A stretch of 64,000 bases of DNA from Pedobacter aquae (lineage in GTDB: Bacteria; Bacteroidota; Bacteroidia; Sphingobacteriales; Sphingobacteriaceae). Made by a program: the position numbers and the translations under genes. Location: assembly GCF_008195825.1 (NCBI RefSeq), contig NZ_CP043329.1, positions 2,108,001 to 2,172,000 of the forward strand. The letters run 5' to 3'. Of the stretch, positions 1 to 10,046 are shown in pieces; the first letter of the stretch is position 1, and each line of letters opens with the position of its first letter. Under the pieces are notes generated by a model. The model searched no databases and had not been told where the DNA came from. It was given only the letters and a program-made list of their open reading frames with translations.

Positions 1-1227
1 CCTGGGCCGCAAAACTATGGAAGAACCCATGCCGATGGCGCAAATATGCTAGCCAAAGCACTTGAACCTTATGATGGAATAGTGATGTGGAGAGCTTTTG
101 TTTATGATAATGAAGTACCAGAAGATAGGGCAAAACAAGCTTTTAATGAGTTTAAACCTTTGGATGGTAGTTTCCATAAAAATGTAATTATACAAGTTAA
201 AAACGGAGCTATAGATTTTCAACCCCGCGAACCTTTTCATCCCTTATTTGGTGCTTTAACAAAAACACCTGTAATGGCAGAGTTTCAATTAACGCAAGAA
301 TATTTAGGTTTTGCTACACATTTGGCTTATTTAGCACCTTTGTTTAAAGAATGTTTAGATGCAGATACTTATGCAAAAGGTGAAAATTCATCGGTTGCTA
401 AGGTTATTGACGGTTCTTTATACAAAAATCAAATTACGGCTATTGCTGGTGTTGCCAATATTGGTAATGATGTTAACTGGTGCGGACATCCTTTTGCGCA
501 AGCAAATTGGTACGCTTACGGCAGGTTAGCTTGGAATCATCAATTATCTTCTTCGGCTATTGCCGATGAATGGCTCAATACTACGTTTACTGGTCTACAG
601 AAGACATCAAGTACTTTGTTAAAAGATATGATGCTAGAATCGAGAGAAACCGTAGTAAATTATATGACGCCACTAGGCTTGCATCATATCATGGGATGGG
701 ACCACCATTATGGACCCGGACCTTGGATAAAAGATAAACCTAGAGCAGATTGGACATCTGTTTACTATCATCAAGCAGATAACAATGGTATTGGTTTCAA
801 CAGAACATCAAGCGGTAGTAAAGCAACTTTACAGTATTTCTCTCCTGTTGCACAAAAATTTGATGATTTAAAAAGCTGTCCAGAAGAATATTTATTATGG
901 TTTCATCATTTACCTTGGGATTATAAGTTAAAATCTGGCGATAGTTTATGGGATGGAATCGTAAAAAAATATTATAAAGGTGCTGACGAAGTAAAAGAAA
1001 TGCAAAAAACTTGGGCTGCTGTTGAACATGATATCGATAAGCAGACCTATCAACAAGTAAAACAATTATTGACCATACAAAGTGAAGAAGCTTTATGGTG
1101 GCGAGATGCTTGTGTATTGTATTTTCAATCTTTTTCTGGTAAACCTATACCCATTGGCCTACCAAAACCTAAACACAACCTAAAATACTATCAAGATTTA
1201 GAATTTAAGTTTGTACCTGGCATATAA
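1..1227 (+). CDS. GH67 alpha-glucuronidase, 5' end cut off by window edge
   Basis: This enzyme removes 4-O-methyl-D-glucuronic acid from the non-reducing terminal xylose of xylo-oligosaccharides. The reading frame is open from base 1 (translating as PGPQNYGRTHADGAN before the first Met), so the gene starts outside the window and only about the last 408 residues are present. GH67 hallmarks include the stretch around GNDVNWCGHPFAQANWYAYGRL, the segment MTPLGLHHIMGWDHHYGPGP, and the C-terminal helical region with YLLWFHHLPWDYKL. It is the first visible gene of a + strand xylan set, 36 bp before a GH10 xylanase. GH67 enzymes usually act on imported or periplasmic oligomers; location cannot be judged because the N-terminus is missing. 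The family call is confident. Confidence 0.93.
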   Translation, partial: PGPQNYGRTHADGANMLAKALEPYDGIVMWRAFVYDNEVPEDRAKQAFNEFKPLDGSFHKNVIIQVKNGAIDFQPREPFHPLFGALTKTPVMAEFQLTQEYLGFATHLAYLAPLFKECLDADTYAKGENSSVAKVIDGSLYKNQITAIAGVANIGNDVNWCGHPFAQANWYAYGRLAWNHQLSSSAIADEWLNTTFTGLQKTSSTLLKDMMLESRETVVNYMTPLGLHHIMGWDHHYGPGPWIKDKPRADWTSVYYHQADNNGIGFNRTSSGSKATLQYFSPVAQKFDDLKSCPEEYLLWFHHLPWDYKLKSGDSLWDGIVKKYYKGADEVKEMQKTWAAVEHDIDKQTYQQVKQLLTIQSEEALWWRDACVLYFQSFSGKPIPIGLPKPKHNLKYYQDLEFKFVPGI

Positions 1228-1263
1228 TATCAAATCATACTCTCTTTTAAACGCTTATTAAAC

Positions 1264-2382
1264 ATGAACAAAAAATTATATCATCATTTAAAACCAGTGC
1301 TTTTTTTTAGCCTTTTTATGCTATCGATTGCATCATGTAAAATCACACCAAAACCAACTACATATCAGCAAGATAGCAAAGGATTAAAAGATTTTTATAA
1401 AGACTACTTTTCTATGGGAGTAGCTGTTGGCCCTAGAAACCTTAGTGGAGATGAAGCTACACTTATTAAAAGACACTATAATAGTATTACCGCAGAAAAT
1501 GCTATGAAAATGGGACCTCTACAACCTAGAGAAGGCTATTTCTTTTGGCGAGATGCAGATTCTATTGTAAACTTTGCCACCAGAAATAATATTAAAGTTA
1601 GAGGCCATAATTTATGCTGGCATGAGCAAACTCCAAACTGGATTTTTACCGGTAAAGATGGTAAACAAGTATCTAAAGAGGTTTTATTACAAAGGCTAAA
1701 AGATCACATTTTTGCCGTAGCGGGCAGATATAAAGGAAAAATTTATGCCTGGGATGTTGTAAATGAGGCTATTGATGATAACCCTAATAATTTCTTGAGA
1801 AACTCTAAATGGTTTGAAATATGCGGAATAGATTTTATTATAAAAGCTTTTGAATATGCCCATGAAGCAGACCCCAATGCTAAACTTTTTTATAACGATT
1901 ATAACACCGAAAGACCAGAAAAAAGAGAACGCATTTATAAACTTCTTAAATTACTTAAAGAACAAGGAGTACCCATCCATGGTGTTGGCCTACAAGCGCA
2001 TTGGTCTTTAGAAGAACCTACAGAACAAGAATTAAGAAAAGCCATTACGCAATATGCTTCTTTAGGTTTAGAAATACAGTTTACAGAGGTTGATCTATCT
2101 ATCTATAAATGGGAGAAAGAAAGAAGAGAAAAAAGAGTAGATGAATCTGATGCATTTACTGCCGAGTTAGAAGAACAACAAGCAAAGCAATATGAAATGG
2201 TTTTTAGGGTAATGCGTGAGTATAAAAACGTTGTTAGTAATGTTACTTTCTGGAATGTTTCTGACAGGTATACTTGGTTAGACCAATATCCAGTAAGAGG
2301 AAGAAAAAACTACCCTTTACTTTTTGATACTCAATTAAAACCAAAAAAAGCTTATTGGAGCGTTATCAACTTTAAGAAATAA
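1264..2382 (+). CDS. GH10 endo-1,4-beta-xylanase, lipoprotein
   Basis: This is an endo-xylanase cutting the beta-1,4-xylan backbone. The N-terminus has a lipoprotein signal peptide with lipobox SIASC (Cys25), so the enzyme is probably membrane anchored. The rest is one GH10 barrel of about 340 residues with no carbohydrate-binding module. The acid/base Glu lies in WDVVNEA (Glu168) and the nucleophile in FTEVDLS (Glu275). The active-site strand RGHNLCWHEQTPNW is also typical. It sits between GH67 and GH115 with a 2-bp gap to GH115, so the genes are almost certainly co-transcribed. The second GH10 of the locus (10103-11704) carries a CBM and probably has a different job, such as attacking polymeric xylan outside the cell; this split is inferred. 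Confidence 0.95.
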   Translation: MNKKLYHHLKPVLFFSLFMLSIASCKITPKPTTYQQDSKGLKDFYKDYFSMGVAVGPRNLSGDEATLIKRHYNSITAENAMKMGPLQPREGYFFWRDADSIVNFATRNNIKVRGHNLCWHEQTPNWIFTGKDGKQVSKEVLLQRLKDHIFAVAGRYKGKIYAWDVVNEAIDDNPNNFLRNSKWFEICGIDFIIKAFEYAHEADPNAKLFYNDYNTERPEKRERIYKLLKLLKEQGVPIHGVGLQAHWSLEEPTEQELRKAITQYASLGLEIQFTEVDLSIYKWEKERREKRVDESDAFTAELEEQQAKQYEMVFRVMREYKNVVSNVTFWNVSDRYTWLDQYPVRGRKNYPLLFDTQLKPKKAYWSVINFKK

Positions 2383-2384
2383 GT

Positions 2385-5240
2385 ATGAGAACAATTATTT
2401 TAACCATTGTATCTGTTCTTTCTGCTGTTGCTTGCTTAGCATCAGGCTTAGATAGAATTGTAACTAAGAATTATACCAAAGGGAGTTTTGCTATTGCTAA
2501 TAAAGATAAAATAGCCCCTATCATCATCAGTGAAAACGATTTTATTGGCGTTAAAAGAGCCGTAAAAGATTTACAAACCGATATTTTTAAGGTTACAAGA
2601 AAAACCCCTGAATTACTTATAGATAATAAAAGCGCACTACCCATTATTGTAGGAACAATTGGTAAAAGCACTATCATTGATGAAATGATTAAGCATAACA
2701 AAATAAATGTTGCTGGTATTGCAGGCAAATGGGAAAGCACTTTAATTGAAGTTGTTAAAAATCCTCTGCCCGGTATAGATAGCGCTTTGGTAATTGCCGG
2801 AAGTGATAAAAGAGGAACCATTTATGGTATCTATGAAATATCTTATCAAATTGGGGTTTCGCCTTGGTATTACTGGGCTGATGTTCCTGTAAAAACAAGT
2901 CAGCAGTTATTTGTAATAGCTGGTAGACATGTTATTTCTTCGCCAGCAGTACAATATAGAGGCATATTTTTAAATGATGAAGCACCAGCTTTAAGTGGTT
3001 GGAGTAAAAAACAATTTGGAGGCTTTAATCATCAGTTTTATGAAAAAGTATTTGAACTAATTTTACGATTAAAAGGCAACTACTTATGGCCTGCCATGTG
3101 GGGAAGTGCTTTTAACGATGATGACCCTATAAATCCTGTTAAAGCAGACGAATACGGTATTGTGATGGGTACATCGCATCATGAACCTTTAATGAGGGCA
3201 CATGATGAGTGGCGCAGATACGGCTCTGGCAAATGGAATTACGAAACCAATACCACAAAACTGAAAAGCTTTTGGGAGGATGGTTATAAAAGAACAGCAG
3301 GTAAGGAACAAATTGTTACTATTGGTATGCGTGGCGATGGTGATGAACCCATGACCGAAGGTACAGCTATAGATTTACTAGAACGTATTGTAAAAGACCA
3401 AAGAGCCATTATAGAAAAAGTTAGTGGTAAAGCAGCAGCAGAAACGCCACAATTATGGGCTTTGTATAAAGAAGTTCAAGATTATTATGATAAGGGGATG
3501 CGTGTACCAGATGATGTAACCTTGCTTTTATGCGATGATAATTGGGGTAACATTAGAAAATTACCTAAACTTAAAGAACAGCCAAGAAGCGGTGGATACG
3601 GCATTTATTACCATTTTGACTATGTAGGCGGACCAAGAAACTACAAATGGATAAACACCAATCCTATCCAAAAAATATGGGAGCAAATGAACCTAGCTTA
3701 TGAACACGATGCTAATAAAATTTGGATTGTAAATGTTGGCGATTTAAAACCTATGGAGTTCCCTATCGAGTTCTTTTTAGATTATGCTTGGGCACCTGAT
3801 GCTATTCCGGCAGAAAAACTTAAAGAATATGGTATAAAGTGGGCCACTAAACAATTTGGAGACTCTTATGCTACAGAAATTGCCGAATTGATAGAACTAT
3901 ATAGCAAATATAATGGTAGAGTTAAGCCAGAACTTTTAGATGCTAATACTTACAGCTTAACTCATTACAACGAATTTGAAACTGTTACTCAAGATTACCA
4001 AAACTTAGCAAACAGAGCTTTAGAGCTTTATAAAAACATACCCGAAAAGCAAAAAGATGCTTATTATCAATTGGTTTTACATCCGGTAACGGCAAGTGCA
4101 AATTTATACCAGTTATATTACAAGGTGGCTAAAAACAAATTATATGCAAAGCAAGGCAGAAACAGCGCCAACTCTTTAGCCACAGAAGCAAAAACATTAT
4201 TTGCGAAAGATGCTGCCATTAGTAAATTTTATAACGATACTTTGGCTGGTGGTAAATGGAAACACATGATGGACCAAACGCATATTGGTTATACTTACTG
4301 GCAGCAACCTCCGGTAGATAAAATGCCAGATACCCAAGAAATTGCCATCCAAGAAAAAGCACAATTAGGTGTAGCTATAGAAGGTAGTTTAAAATCTTGG
4401 ACAGGAAAAACCACCGTAGACGATAATTTTCCTATCTATAATTTCTATACTCAACAAAAACACTTTATAGAACTCTTTAACAAAGGTATAAAGAGCCTAA
4501 ATTATCAAATTAAAACACCACCTTTTATTAAAGCTAGTTTAGGAAATGGAAAGTTAGAAACACAAGAAAGAATTTATCTGGAGGTTGATTATACTAAACT
4601 AAGTCAAACAAAAAATAAGAGTGCTATCATCATATCTGGAAGTGATGGTTCTAAAATTACCCTACCCATTGTTATTGATAACACCCGATTTGCAGATGAA
4701 AAAATAACGGGTTTTGTTGAACAAGATGGTTATGTATCTATAGAAGCTGTGCATTTTACAAAAGCGGTAAATAAGCGCCCTATTTTTTGGAAAGAGATTA
4801 AAAACTATGGTAAAACTTCTGGCGGGATGATAGCAGTACCTGTAAGCAGCGAAACACAAACGCTAGATAAGAACACACCTCATTTACAATTTGATATTTA
4901 CTTGAAAAATACAGGAAATTTCACTTTAAACACTTACATATCTCCTACCATAGATTTTACCAATACAGATGGGCTAAAGTTTGCCTTGTCTATAGACGAT
5001 GGTGAGCCTGTTATTGTAAATATCAACAAAGATGATCAGGATAATAAAGCTTGGGAAAAATCAGTAGCAGAAAGTATTAAAATCTTTAAAACACCTTTTA
5101 ACATCAGCCAAAATGGGAAACACACTCTTAAGTATTGGATGATTAGCCCTGGCGTAGTCTTACAAAAACTTGTATTAGATACTGGTGGTTTAAAACCATC
5201 TTTCTTAGGACCAAAAGAAACATTTATTAACCATAAATAA
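2385..5240 (+). CDS. GH115 xylan alpha-1,2-glucuronidase
   Basis: GH115 enzymes release (4-O-methyl)glucuronic acid from internal as well as terminal xylose residues of glucuronoxylan, which complements the neighbouring GH67. The 951-residue length is usual for the family. A signal peptide covers about residues 1-20. The N-terminal domain is followed by the conserved core with YRGIFLNDEAPALSGW and LKGNYLWPAMWGSAF (about residues 227-242), then GTSHHEPLMRAHDEW and GMRGDGDEPM. The C-terminal beta-sandwich region ends at residue 951. The gene lies 2 bp after GH10 and 3 bp before GH43, so it is tightly packed in the operon. Confidence 0.95.
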   Translation: MRTIILTIVSVLSAVACLASGLDRIVTKNYTKGSFAIANKDKIAPIIISENDFIGVKRAVKDLQTDIFKVTRKTPELLIDNKSALPIIVGTIGKSTIIDEMIKHNKINVAGIAGKWESTLIEVVKNPLPGIDSALVIAGSDKRGTIYGIYEISYQIGVSPWYYWADVPVKTSQQLFVIAGRHVISSPAVQYRGIFLNDEAPALSGWSKKQFGGFNHQFYEKVFELILRLKGNYLWPAMWGSAFNDDDPINPVKADEYGIVMGTSHHEPLMRAHDEWRRYGSGKWNYETNTTKLKSFWEDGYKRTAGKEQIVTIGMRGDGDEPMTEGTAIDLLERIVKDQRAIIEKVSGKAAAETPQLWALYKEVQDYYDKGMRVPDDVTLLLCDDNWGNIRKLPKLKEQPRSGGYGIYYHFDYVGGPRNYKWINTNPIQKIWEQMNLAYEHDANKIWIVNVGDLKPMEFPIEFFLDYAWAPDAIPAEKLKEYGIKWATKQFGDSYATEIAELIELYSKYNGRVKPELLDANTYSLTHYNEFETVTQDYQNLANRALELYKNIPEKQKDAYYQLVLHPVTASANLYQLYYKVAKNKLYAKQGRNSANSLATEAKTLFAKDAAISKFYNDTLAGGKWKHMMDQTHIGYTYWQQPPVDKMPDTQEIAIQEKAQLGVAIEGSLKSWTGKTTVDDNFPIYNFYTQQKHFIELFNKGIKSLNYQIKTPPFIKASLGNGKLETQERIYLEVDYTKLSQTKNKSAIIISGSDGSKITLPIVIDNTRFADEKITGFVEQDGYVSIEAVHFTKAVNKRPIFWKEIKNYGKTSGGMIAVPVSSETQTLDKNTPHLQFDIYLKNTGNFTLNTYISPTIDFTNTDGLKFALSIDDGEPVIVNINKDDQDNKAWEKSVAESIKIFKTPFNISQNGKHTLKYWMISPGVVLQKLVLDTGGLKPSFLGPKETFINHK

Positions 5241-5243
5241 AAC

Positions 5244-6344
5244 ATGAAAAAGAATTTAAAACCCACTATTACAGCCTCTTTTTTAGCTATAGCTATAAGC
5301 GCCATAGCTTGCCAAAACAATTCGGGAAAAACGGCACAAACCGACAGTTTAAAACAAGATACTTCTAAGTTTTTAACGCAACCGCTTATATCAAATATTT
5401 ATACGGCAGACCCATCTGCCCATGTTTTTGAAGGTAAAATTTACATTTATCCTTCGCATGATATAGAAGCCGGTACACCAGAAAATGATAATGGAGACCA
5501 TTTTGACATGCGAGATTATCGTATCCTATCTATGGATAGTGTGAATGGCAAAGTAACAGACCACGGAGTTGCTTTAGACATTAAAGATATACCTTGGGCA
5601 GGCAGACAACTTTGGGCTCCTGATGCAGCTTATAAAAATGGAACTTACTATTTGTATTTCCCTGTTAAGGATAAAAATGATGTCTTTAGAATAGGCGTAG
5701 CTACATCAAAAACACCTGCCGGCCCCTTTAAGGCAGAACCACAACCTATTAAAGGAAGCTTTAGTATAGACCCTGCCGTTTTCACGGATGATGATGGCAC
5801 TTCTTACATGTACTTTGGTGGTATTTGGGGTGGCCAATTACAAAGATGGAAAGACGGAAAGTATGATGCTAATGGTTCTAAAACAGATTCACAAAAAGAA
5901 GATGAGCCAGCATTAACTGCGAAAATTGCAAAGCTGAGTAATGACATGTTAAGCTTTGCAGAACCCGTAAAAGATGTTATTATTTTAGATAAAGAAGGCA
6001 AACCACTGTTAACAAAAGACCATGATAGGAGATTTTTTGAGGGCGCTTGGATGCATAAATACAACGGAAAATATTATTTCACTTATTCTACAGGAGATAC
6101 GCACTTCTTAGCATCAGCGGTTAGCGATAACCCATACGGACCATTTACTTACCAAGGTACTTTTATGGAACCTGTACAAGGCTGGACCACCCACCACTCT
6201 ATTATTGAGGTTAAAGGTAAATGGTATATTTTTTACCATGACACACAATTATCTGGCAAAACACATTTAAGAAATGTTAAGGTTACAGAATTAACCCACA
6301 ATGCCGATGGTACTATAGGCTTAATAAAACCTTTAAAAAAATAA
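5244..6344 (+). CDS. GH43 beta-xylosidase/alpha-L-arabinofuranosidase, lipoprotein
   Basis: This is a five-bladed beta-propeller glycosidase that probably trims xylose or arabinose from xylo-oligosaccharides. The N-terminus is hydrophobic and ends in a lipobox-like AIAC (Cys23), so it is predicted to be lipid anchored. The three GH43 acidic residues are visible: base Asp56 in TADPSAHV, pKa-modulating Asp176 in SIDPAVF, and acid Glu266 in FFEGAWM. At 366 residues it has a single catalytic domain, without the C-terminal beta-sandwich found in the other GH43 of this locus (6421-8076). It is the last gene of the + strand xylan operon and is followed by a terminator. The exact subfamily and substrate are not readable from the sequence. 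Confidence 0.9.
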   Translation: MKKNLKPTITASFLAIAISAIACQNNSGKTAQTDSLKQDTSKFLTQPLISNIYTADPSAHVFEGKIYIYPSHDIEAGTPENDNGDHFDMRDYRILSMDSVNGKVTDHGVALDIKDIPWAGRQLWAPDAAYKNGTYYLYFPVKDKNDVFRIGVATSKTPAGPFKAEPQPIKGSFSIDPAVFTDDDGTSYMYFGGIWGGQLQRWKDGKYDANGSKTDSQKEDEPALTAKIAKLSNDMLSFAEPVKDVIILDKEGKPLLTKDHDRRFFEGAWMHKYNGKYYFTYSTGDTHFLASAVSDNPYGPFTYQGTFMEPVQGWTTHHSIIEVKGKWYIFYHDTQLSGKTHLRNVKVTELTHNADGTIGLIKPLKK

Positions 6345-6365
6345 GATTATTTTAGGTTTTATGCA

Positions 6366-6400
6366 TAAAAAAGCGGCAGTTTTTTCACTGTCGCTTTTTT
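6366..6400. terminator. Bidirectional rho-independent terminator between convergent xylan operons
   Basis: The stem GCGGCAGT/ACTGTCGC has one G-T mismatch and is flanked by A6 on the left and T6 on the right, so both strands read as a stem followed by a T-tract. It lies between the ends of two convergent GH43 genes. Confidence 0.85.
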
Positions 6401-6420
6401 GCTTTTATACAAATGTTATG

Positions 6421-8076
6421 CTATTGTTTTAAATCAACACCTTCATAATCTAAATATTTAAAAGAAGCTGTATTTGTTGATGTTTTACCGTTAGCACTAG
6501 CATATATTGCAAATAAAGCTCCTACAAAACCACCTGCTTGTTGCGTACTTAAATATTTTCCATCCAAATGAGGTGCTAAAACTTTCCAATTTTTAGGTTG
6601 CTCGGCGTAAGCCAAATTATAATTAGCGCCTTTTGCTTCTATTTTAAGCCAAACTTTAGTATTAGCTGTTGTAAGCTTCTGTTCTTGTAGTAAATCCATA
6701 CTTTTTGAAGCCTTATTGCCTTTAAAAACCTGAATTACAGGTATGCCACTAGCTATAGATTTACAGATATAGTAGAAATGGAATTCGTTTTGAAAAATCA
6801 GCAAACCAGCCTTTTCATTTTCCTTTGCAGCTTTAAAATCCATTTCTGTAACTACGGTTGCAAAAGCATGTTGCTGGCGTTTACCTACAAATGCCGGATT
6901 AGACAACTCCATACAGGTTTCTGGCTTTAACTGTAGGGTTAAACCTTTTTTGGCTGATAATTCTAACCAACTTTTATCATGAGACCTTAGAAACAAGAAA
7001 GAATAATCAAGCGTATCTTTAAACGTGTGGCGATACGTAAATGCACCACTTTGCGGTAAGGCATTTTGTTTAAGCTCTGGCCAATTCACCGTAAATTGAT
7101 ATTGAATTTCTTGATGATCTGGGTTGATGATTGGCCACCCATCGGCAGTCCATTTTACAGGCGCTAAAAAAGTTTCTCGGCCTGTATTGTAATAATTTCC
7201 TTCATAGGGTCTAACAGCCAAAAACACAGCATAAGTATTACCATCTGGGCCCTCAACTAAATCTGCATGACCTGCCGATGTGATTGGGTTTTTACGATTG
7301 GGGTCTAAATGCCTTTGCGTTAAAATAGGGTTTTTATCATAAGGGATATAAGGCCCTCTTACGTTTTTACTCCTCAAAATAACCTGAGAGTGATTTACAG
7401 AAGTCCCCCCCTCTGCGGCACATAGATAATAATAATCGTTTCTTTTATAAATATGAGGCCCTTCTATCCAAACAGGTTTGGTAGAAATATCAACCCCACC
7501 GTTAACCAAAATAGTTTCCTCGCCTTTTACAGAAAAATTTTCCTTATCCAGTTCATAAATTCTAATGGTACGATGCCCATCATACAGAGGTTTACGCTCT
7601 GGCGCATCGCTATTGTAAATGATATAAACCTTATCATCATCAAAAAACAAAGAAGGGTCTATACCTTTTACTTTGGGTAATAAAATAGGATTACTCCATG
7701 GCCCAGCCGGATTTTTTGCTGTCATGATGAAATTCCCATCCTGATCAATATCTGTACAGGTGATATAGAAAAGTCCATCGTGGTAACTTATAGCGGGTGC
7801 GAAAAGTCCACGAGAAACTTGCTCGCCCATAAAATCCATTTGTGTTGGGCGAGTAACAACACTGCCAATTTGCTTCCAATTTTTCAAGTCTTTGCTATGA
7901 AAAACTGGTATACCAGGCACATAAACAAAGGTAGAGTTCACTAAATAGTAATCTGTGTTTACTTTTACGATACTGGGGTCTGGATAAAAACCACCGAGTA
8001 TTGGATTGTGTATAGTAGTTTGGGCCTGAGTAGCAGTAAACCACATCAGGCTAACCAAAAAGAAATATTTACGCAT
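6421..8076 (-). CDS. GH43 family beta-xylosidase/arabinofuranosidase with C-terminal beta-sandwich
   Basis: This is the two-domain GH43 type, with a propeller at about residues 20-315 and a GH43_C2/concanavalin-like beta-sandwich to residue 551. Catalytic residues are Asp33 in GGFYPDPS, Asp140 in VKGIDPSLFFD and Glu205 in WIEGPHIY. I chose the ATG at 8076 because it begins a signal peptide (MRKYFFLVSLMWFTATQAQ). The frame is open upstream to 8178, but that stretch overlaps the preceding gene and gives no secretion signal. It starts 7 bp after the esterase stop codon and ends the - strand xylan operon. It likely releases xylose or arabinose from side-chain-cleared oligomers; the exact specificity is unknown. 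Confidence 0.92.
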   Translation of the reverse strand: MRKYFFLVSLMWFTATQAQTTIHNPILGGFYPDPSIVKVNTDYYLVNSTFVYVPGIPVFHSKDLKNWKQIGSVVTRPTQMDFMGEQVSRGLFAPAISYHDGLFYITCTDIDQDGNFIMTAKNPAGPWSNPILLPKVKGIDPSLFFDDDKVYIIYNSDAPERKPLYDGHRTIRIYELDKENFSVKGEETILVNGGVDISTKPVWIEGPHIYKRNDYYYLCAAEGGTSVNHSQVILRSKNVRGPYIPYDKNPILTQRHLDPNRKNPITSAGHADLVEGPDGNTYAVFLAVRPYEGNYYNTGRETFLAPVKWTADGWPIINPDHQEIQYQFTVNWPELKQNALPQSGAFTYRHTFKDTLDYSFLFLRSHDKSWLELSAKKGLTLQLKPETCMELSNPAFVGKRQQHAFATVVTEMDFKAAKENEKAGLLIFQNEFHFYYICKSIASGIPVIQVFKGNKASKSMDLLQEQKLTTANTKVWLKIEAKGANYNLAYAEQPKNWKVLAPHLDGKYLSTQQAGGFVGALFAIYASANGKTSTNTASFKYLDYEGVDLKQ

Positions 8077-8083
8077 GTTTTTT

Positions 8084-10027
8084 TTATTTATCTGTGGCAA
8101 AAGGTGAAGCTGGCAAACCTGCTTGGTTATATAAATTAGCTCCTTCCGGATTATCAGCCCAAGCATAACGTACCGCAACCGGGTTTTTAATTTGAGGATG
8201 TTTAACTACAATTTGTTTTCCTGAAATAACAGCCTCTGCTTTTAAAAAAACTTTATCAGCACCTGCCAGGTAAAACTCATTTAATTTAGCACCTTTAGCT
8301 AGCAAGCCGCCATTAACATGGTCAAAACTGAGGAGAATTTCATCATTTTTAACCTGCATACTTTTATATATGGGCCCGCTGTAGGCGATATTTTTTTCAT
8401 GATAGGCTAGCTTTCTAGCGGCTAAAGCTAAACGCTCTCCTACTGTTTTTTTATTTAGAGGATGAATATCATTCCATTCGCCAACATCAATGGTAACTGC
8501 CATGCCTGTATGATTTAAAGCTAATGTTTGCAATTGTGAATTTCTAAGCTCGGCCCAATTACTTTCTTTAAAAGTATCTTGAGCTTTCATAAAATTTGCG
8601 AGTTGCACATACAAAAAAGGCATATCAGCCTGTTTCCATCTTGCTCTCCATGTCTGGATTAGATCTCTAAAAAGCTGCTTATATTCTTGATATTTGCCTG
8701 TATTAGATTCTCCCTGATACCATATTACACCTTTTATGGGGAAGTTTAACATAGGCGCTATCATGGCGTTAAACAAACCTGCTGGCTGGTAGTGGAAAGT
8801 AGTTTGCCCCATTGGCATAGGCTCGCTGGCATAGCCTAAAGCAATTTTCCAATCTCCTTTTAAATCTATTTTATTGCTGCCTAATATTAAAGCGTATTCC
8901 TTATCTAAAACAAAACCGCCTTTTCCAATATTACTCACTACTCTTATAGCGATGGAGTTTTTGCCGGGTTTTAAAATCCCTTGCGGGATAGGATATCTTC
9001 TTGGAGGATATTGATAACCAGTTGTACCTACCTGCTTACCGTTTACATAAACTACATCTCTATCTACTATGGCGCCCAAAACTAATAAAGCCGAAGATTT
9101 AAGCATCTCATCGGTAACATAAATATCTCTTCTAAGCCATACTACACCATTTAAGTTTTGATTTTTATCTTGAGCTAGTTTGGTAAAGGTTTGTTTATCC
9201 CAAAAACCCGGTATAGAGAAATTAGTCCAGTGGGTATCATCATGTTCAGTTTCAAACCATTTATTTTTTAAGCCCTCATCATTTTTATCAATATTGTTGT
9301 TCCAGGTGTTAACAATGCTATTGTCTTTATTTCTAATACTATCTACCAAGCTGGTATTTTTATATTTTTGAGTGAGTTTTAGATAATGAGGATAAGCATG
9401 AAGCGCTTCTTCACTTAGCCAAGCCTCGGCCGGAGAGCCGCCCACACTAACCCGAATAAGCCCTATAGGGATTTGATATTTTGCATATAAAGATTGGGCA
9501 AAGAAGTAGCCAACGGCTGTAAAATCTAAGATATTTTCTGGTGTAACAGCCTTCCATTGGCCCGATGAAAAATCATCTTTTTCTTCAGTAAAAGCAAAAG
9601 AAGTTTGTACGCCAAACTGTCTAATTTTAGGGTTATTGGCATTTTTAACAACATCAGGATATAAAACTTCTACCCTACGCATAGGCAATTCCATATTAGA
9701 CTGGCCGGATGCTACCCAAACATCACCAACTAAAATATCTTTAATGATGATTTGGTTATTTCCTTTAATATCCATTTCATAAGGACCACCCGCTTTTAAA
9801 GGCTTTAGGTTAATATTCCACACCCCATTATCACTGGTTGTTACTTTATACGCTTTATTTTTGAACCTCAAGGTAACCTGTTCTCCAGCGCTAGCCCAAC
9901 CCCATATTTTAAGCGGAACGTTTCTTTGTAAAACCATCCCATCAGAAATTAAACGGGGCAGCTTAACATCAGCAAATGTTACCTTAACTGCTATTAATAA
10001 GAATATGATTAAACCTAAACGCTTCAT
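8084..10027 (-). CDS. SGNH acetylesterase (sialate O-acetylesterase family), probable acetylxylan esterase
   Basis: The protein belongs to the sialate O-acetylesterase/SASA superfamily, SGNH hydrolases that remove O-acetyl groups from sugars. A signal peptide (about residues 1-19) is followed by a beta-sandwich. Block I, ASGQSNMELP, holds the nucleophile Ser110, and a later block reads GVIWYQGESN. A jelly-roll-like insert (about residues 270-390, with NGKQVGTTGYQYPPRRY) splits the SGNH domain, as in other large members. The C-terminal HPLNKKTVGERLA carries the probable catalytic His after WNDIHP. Lying between GH10 and GH43 genes, it most likely deacetylates xylan rather than sialic acid; no sialic acid genes are nearby. 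The substrate is inferred from context. Confidence 0.88.
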   Translation of the reverse strand: MKRLGLIIFLLIAVKVTFADVKLPRLISDGMVLQRNVPLKIWGWASAGEQVTLRFKNKAYKVTTSDNGVWNINLKPLKAGGPYEMDIKGNNQIIIKDILVGDVWVASGQSNMELPMRRVEVLYPDVVKNANNPKIRQFGVQTSFAFTEEKDDFSSGQWKAVTPENILDFTAVGYFFAQSLYAKYQIPIGLIRVSVGGSPAEAWLSEEALHAYPHYLKLTQKYKNTSLVDSIRNKDNSIVNTWNNNIDKNDEGLKNKWFETEHDDTHWTNFSIPGFWDKQTFTKLAQDKNQNLNGVVWLRRDIYVTDEMLKSSALLVLGAIVDRDVVYVNGKQVGTTGYQYPPRRYPIPQGILKPGKNSIAIRVVSNIGKGGFVLDKEYALILGSNKIDLKGDWKIALGYASEPMPMGQTTFHYQPAGLFNAMIAPMLNFPIKGVIWYQGESNTGKYQEYKQLFRDLIQTWRARWKQADMPFLYVQLANFMKAQDTFKESNWAELRNSQLQTLALNHTGMAVTIDVGEWNDIHPLNKKTVGERLALAARKLAYHEKNIAYSGPIYKSMQVKNDEILLSFDHVNGGLLAKGAKLNEFYLAGADKVFLKAEAVISGKQIVVKHPQIKNPVAVRYAWADNPEGANLYNQAGLPASPFATDK

Positions 10028-10046
10028 AGAAATGTCTTTTAATAGG

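Noticed and set aside
8077-8178. Longer N-terminus for the GH43 gene, starting at 8178
   Set aside because: It would overlap the esterase gene by about 95 bp and hide the signal peptide that begins at 8076.
8084-10027. True sialate O-acetylesterase in sialic acid use
   Set aside because: No sialidase or nan genes are nearby; the flanks are xylan-active, so acetylxylan esterase is more likely.
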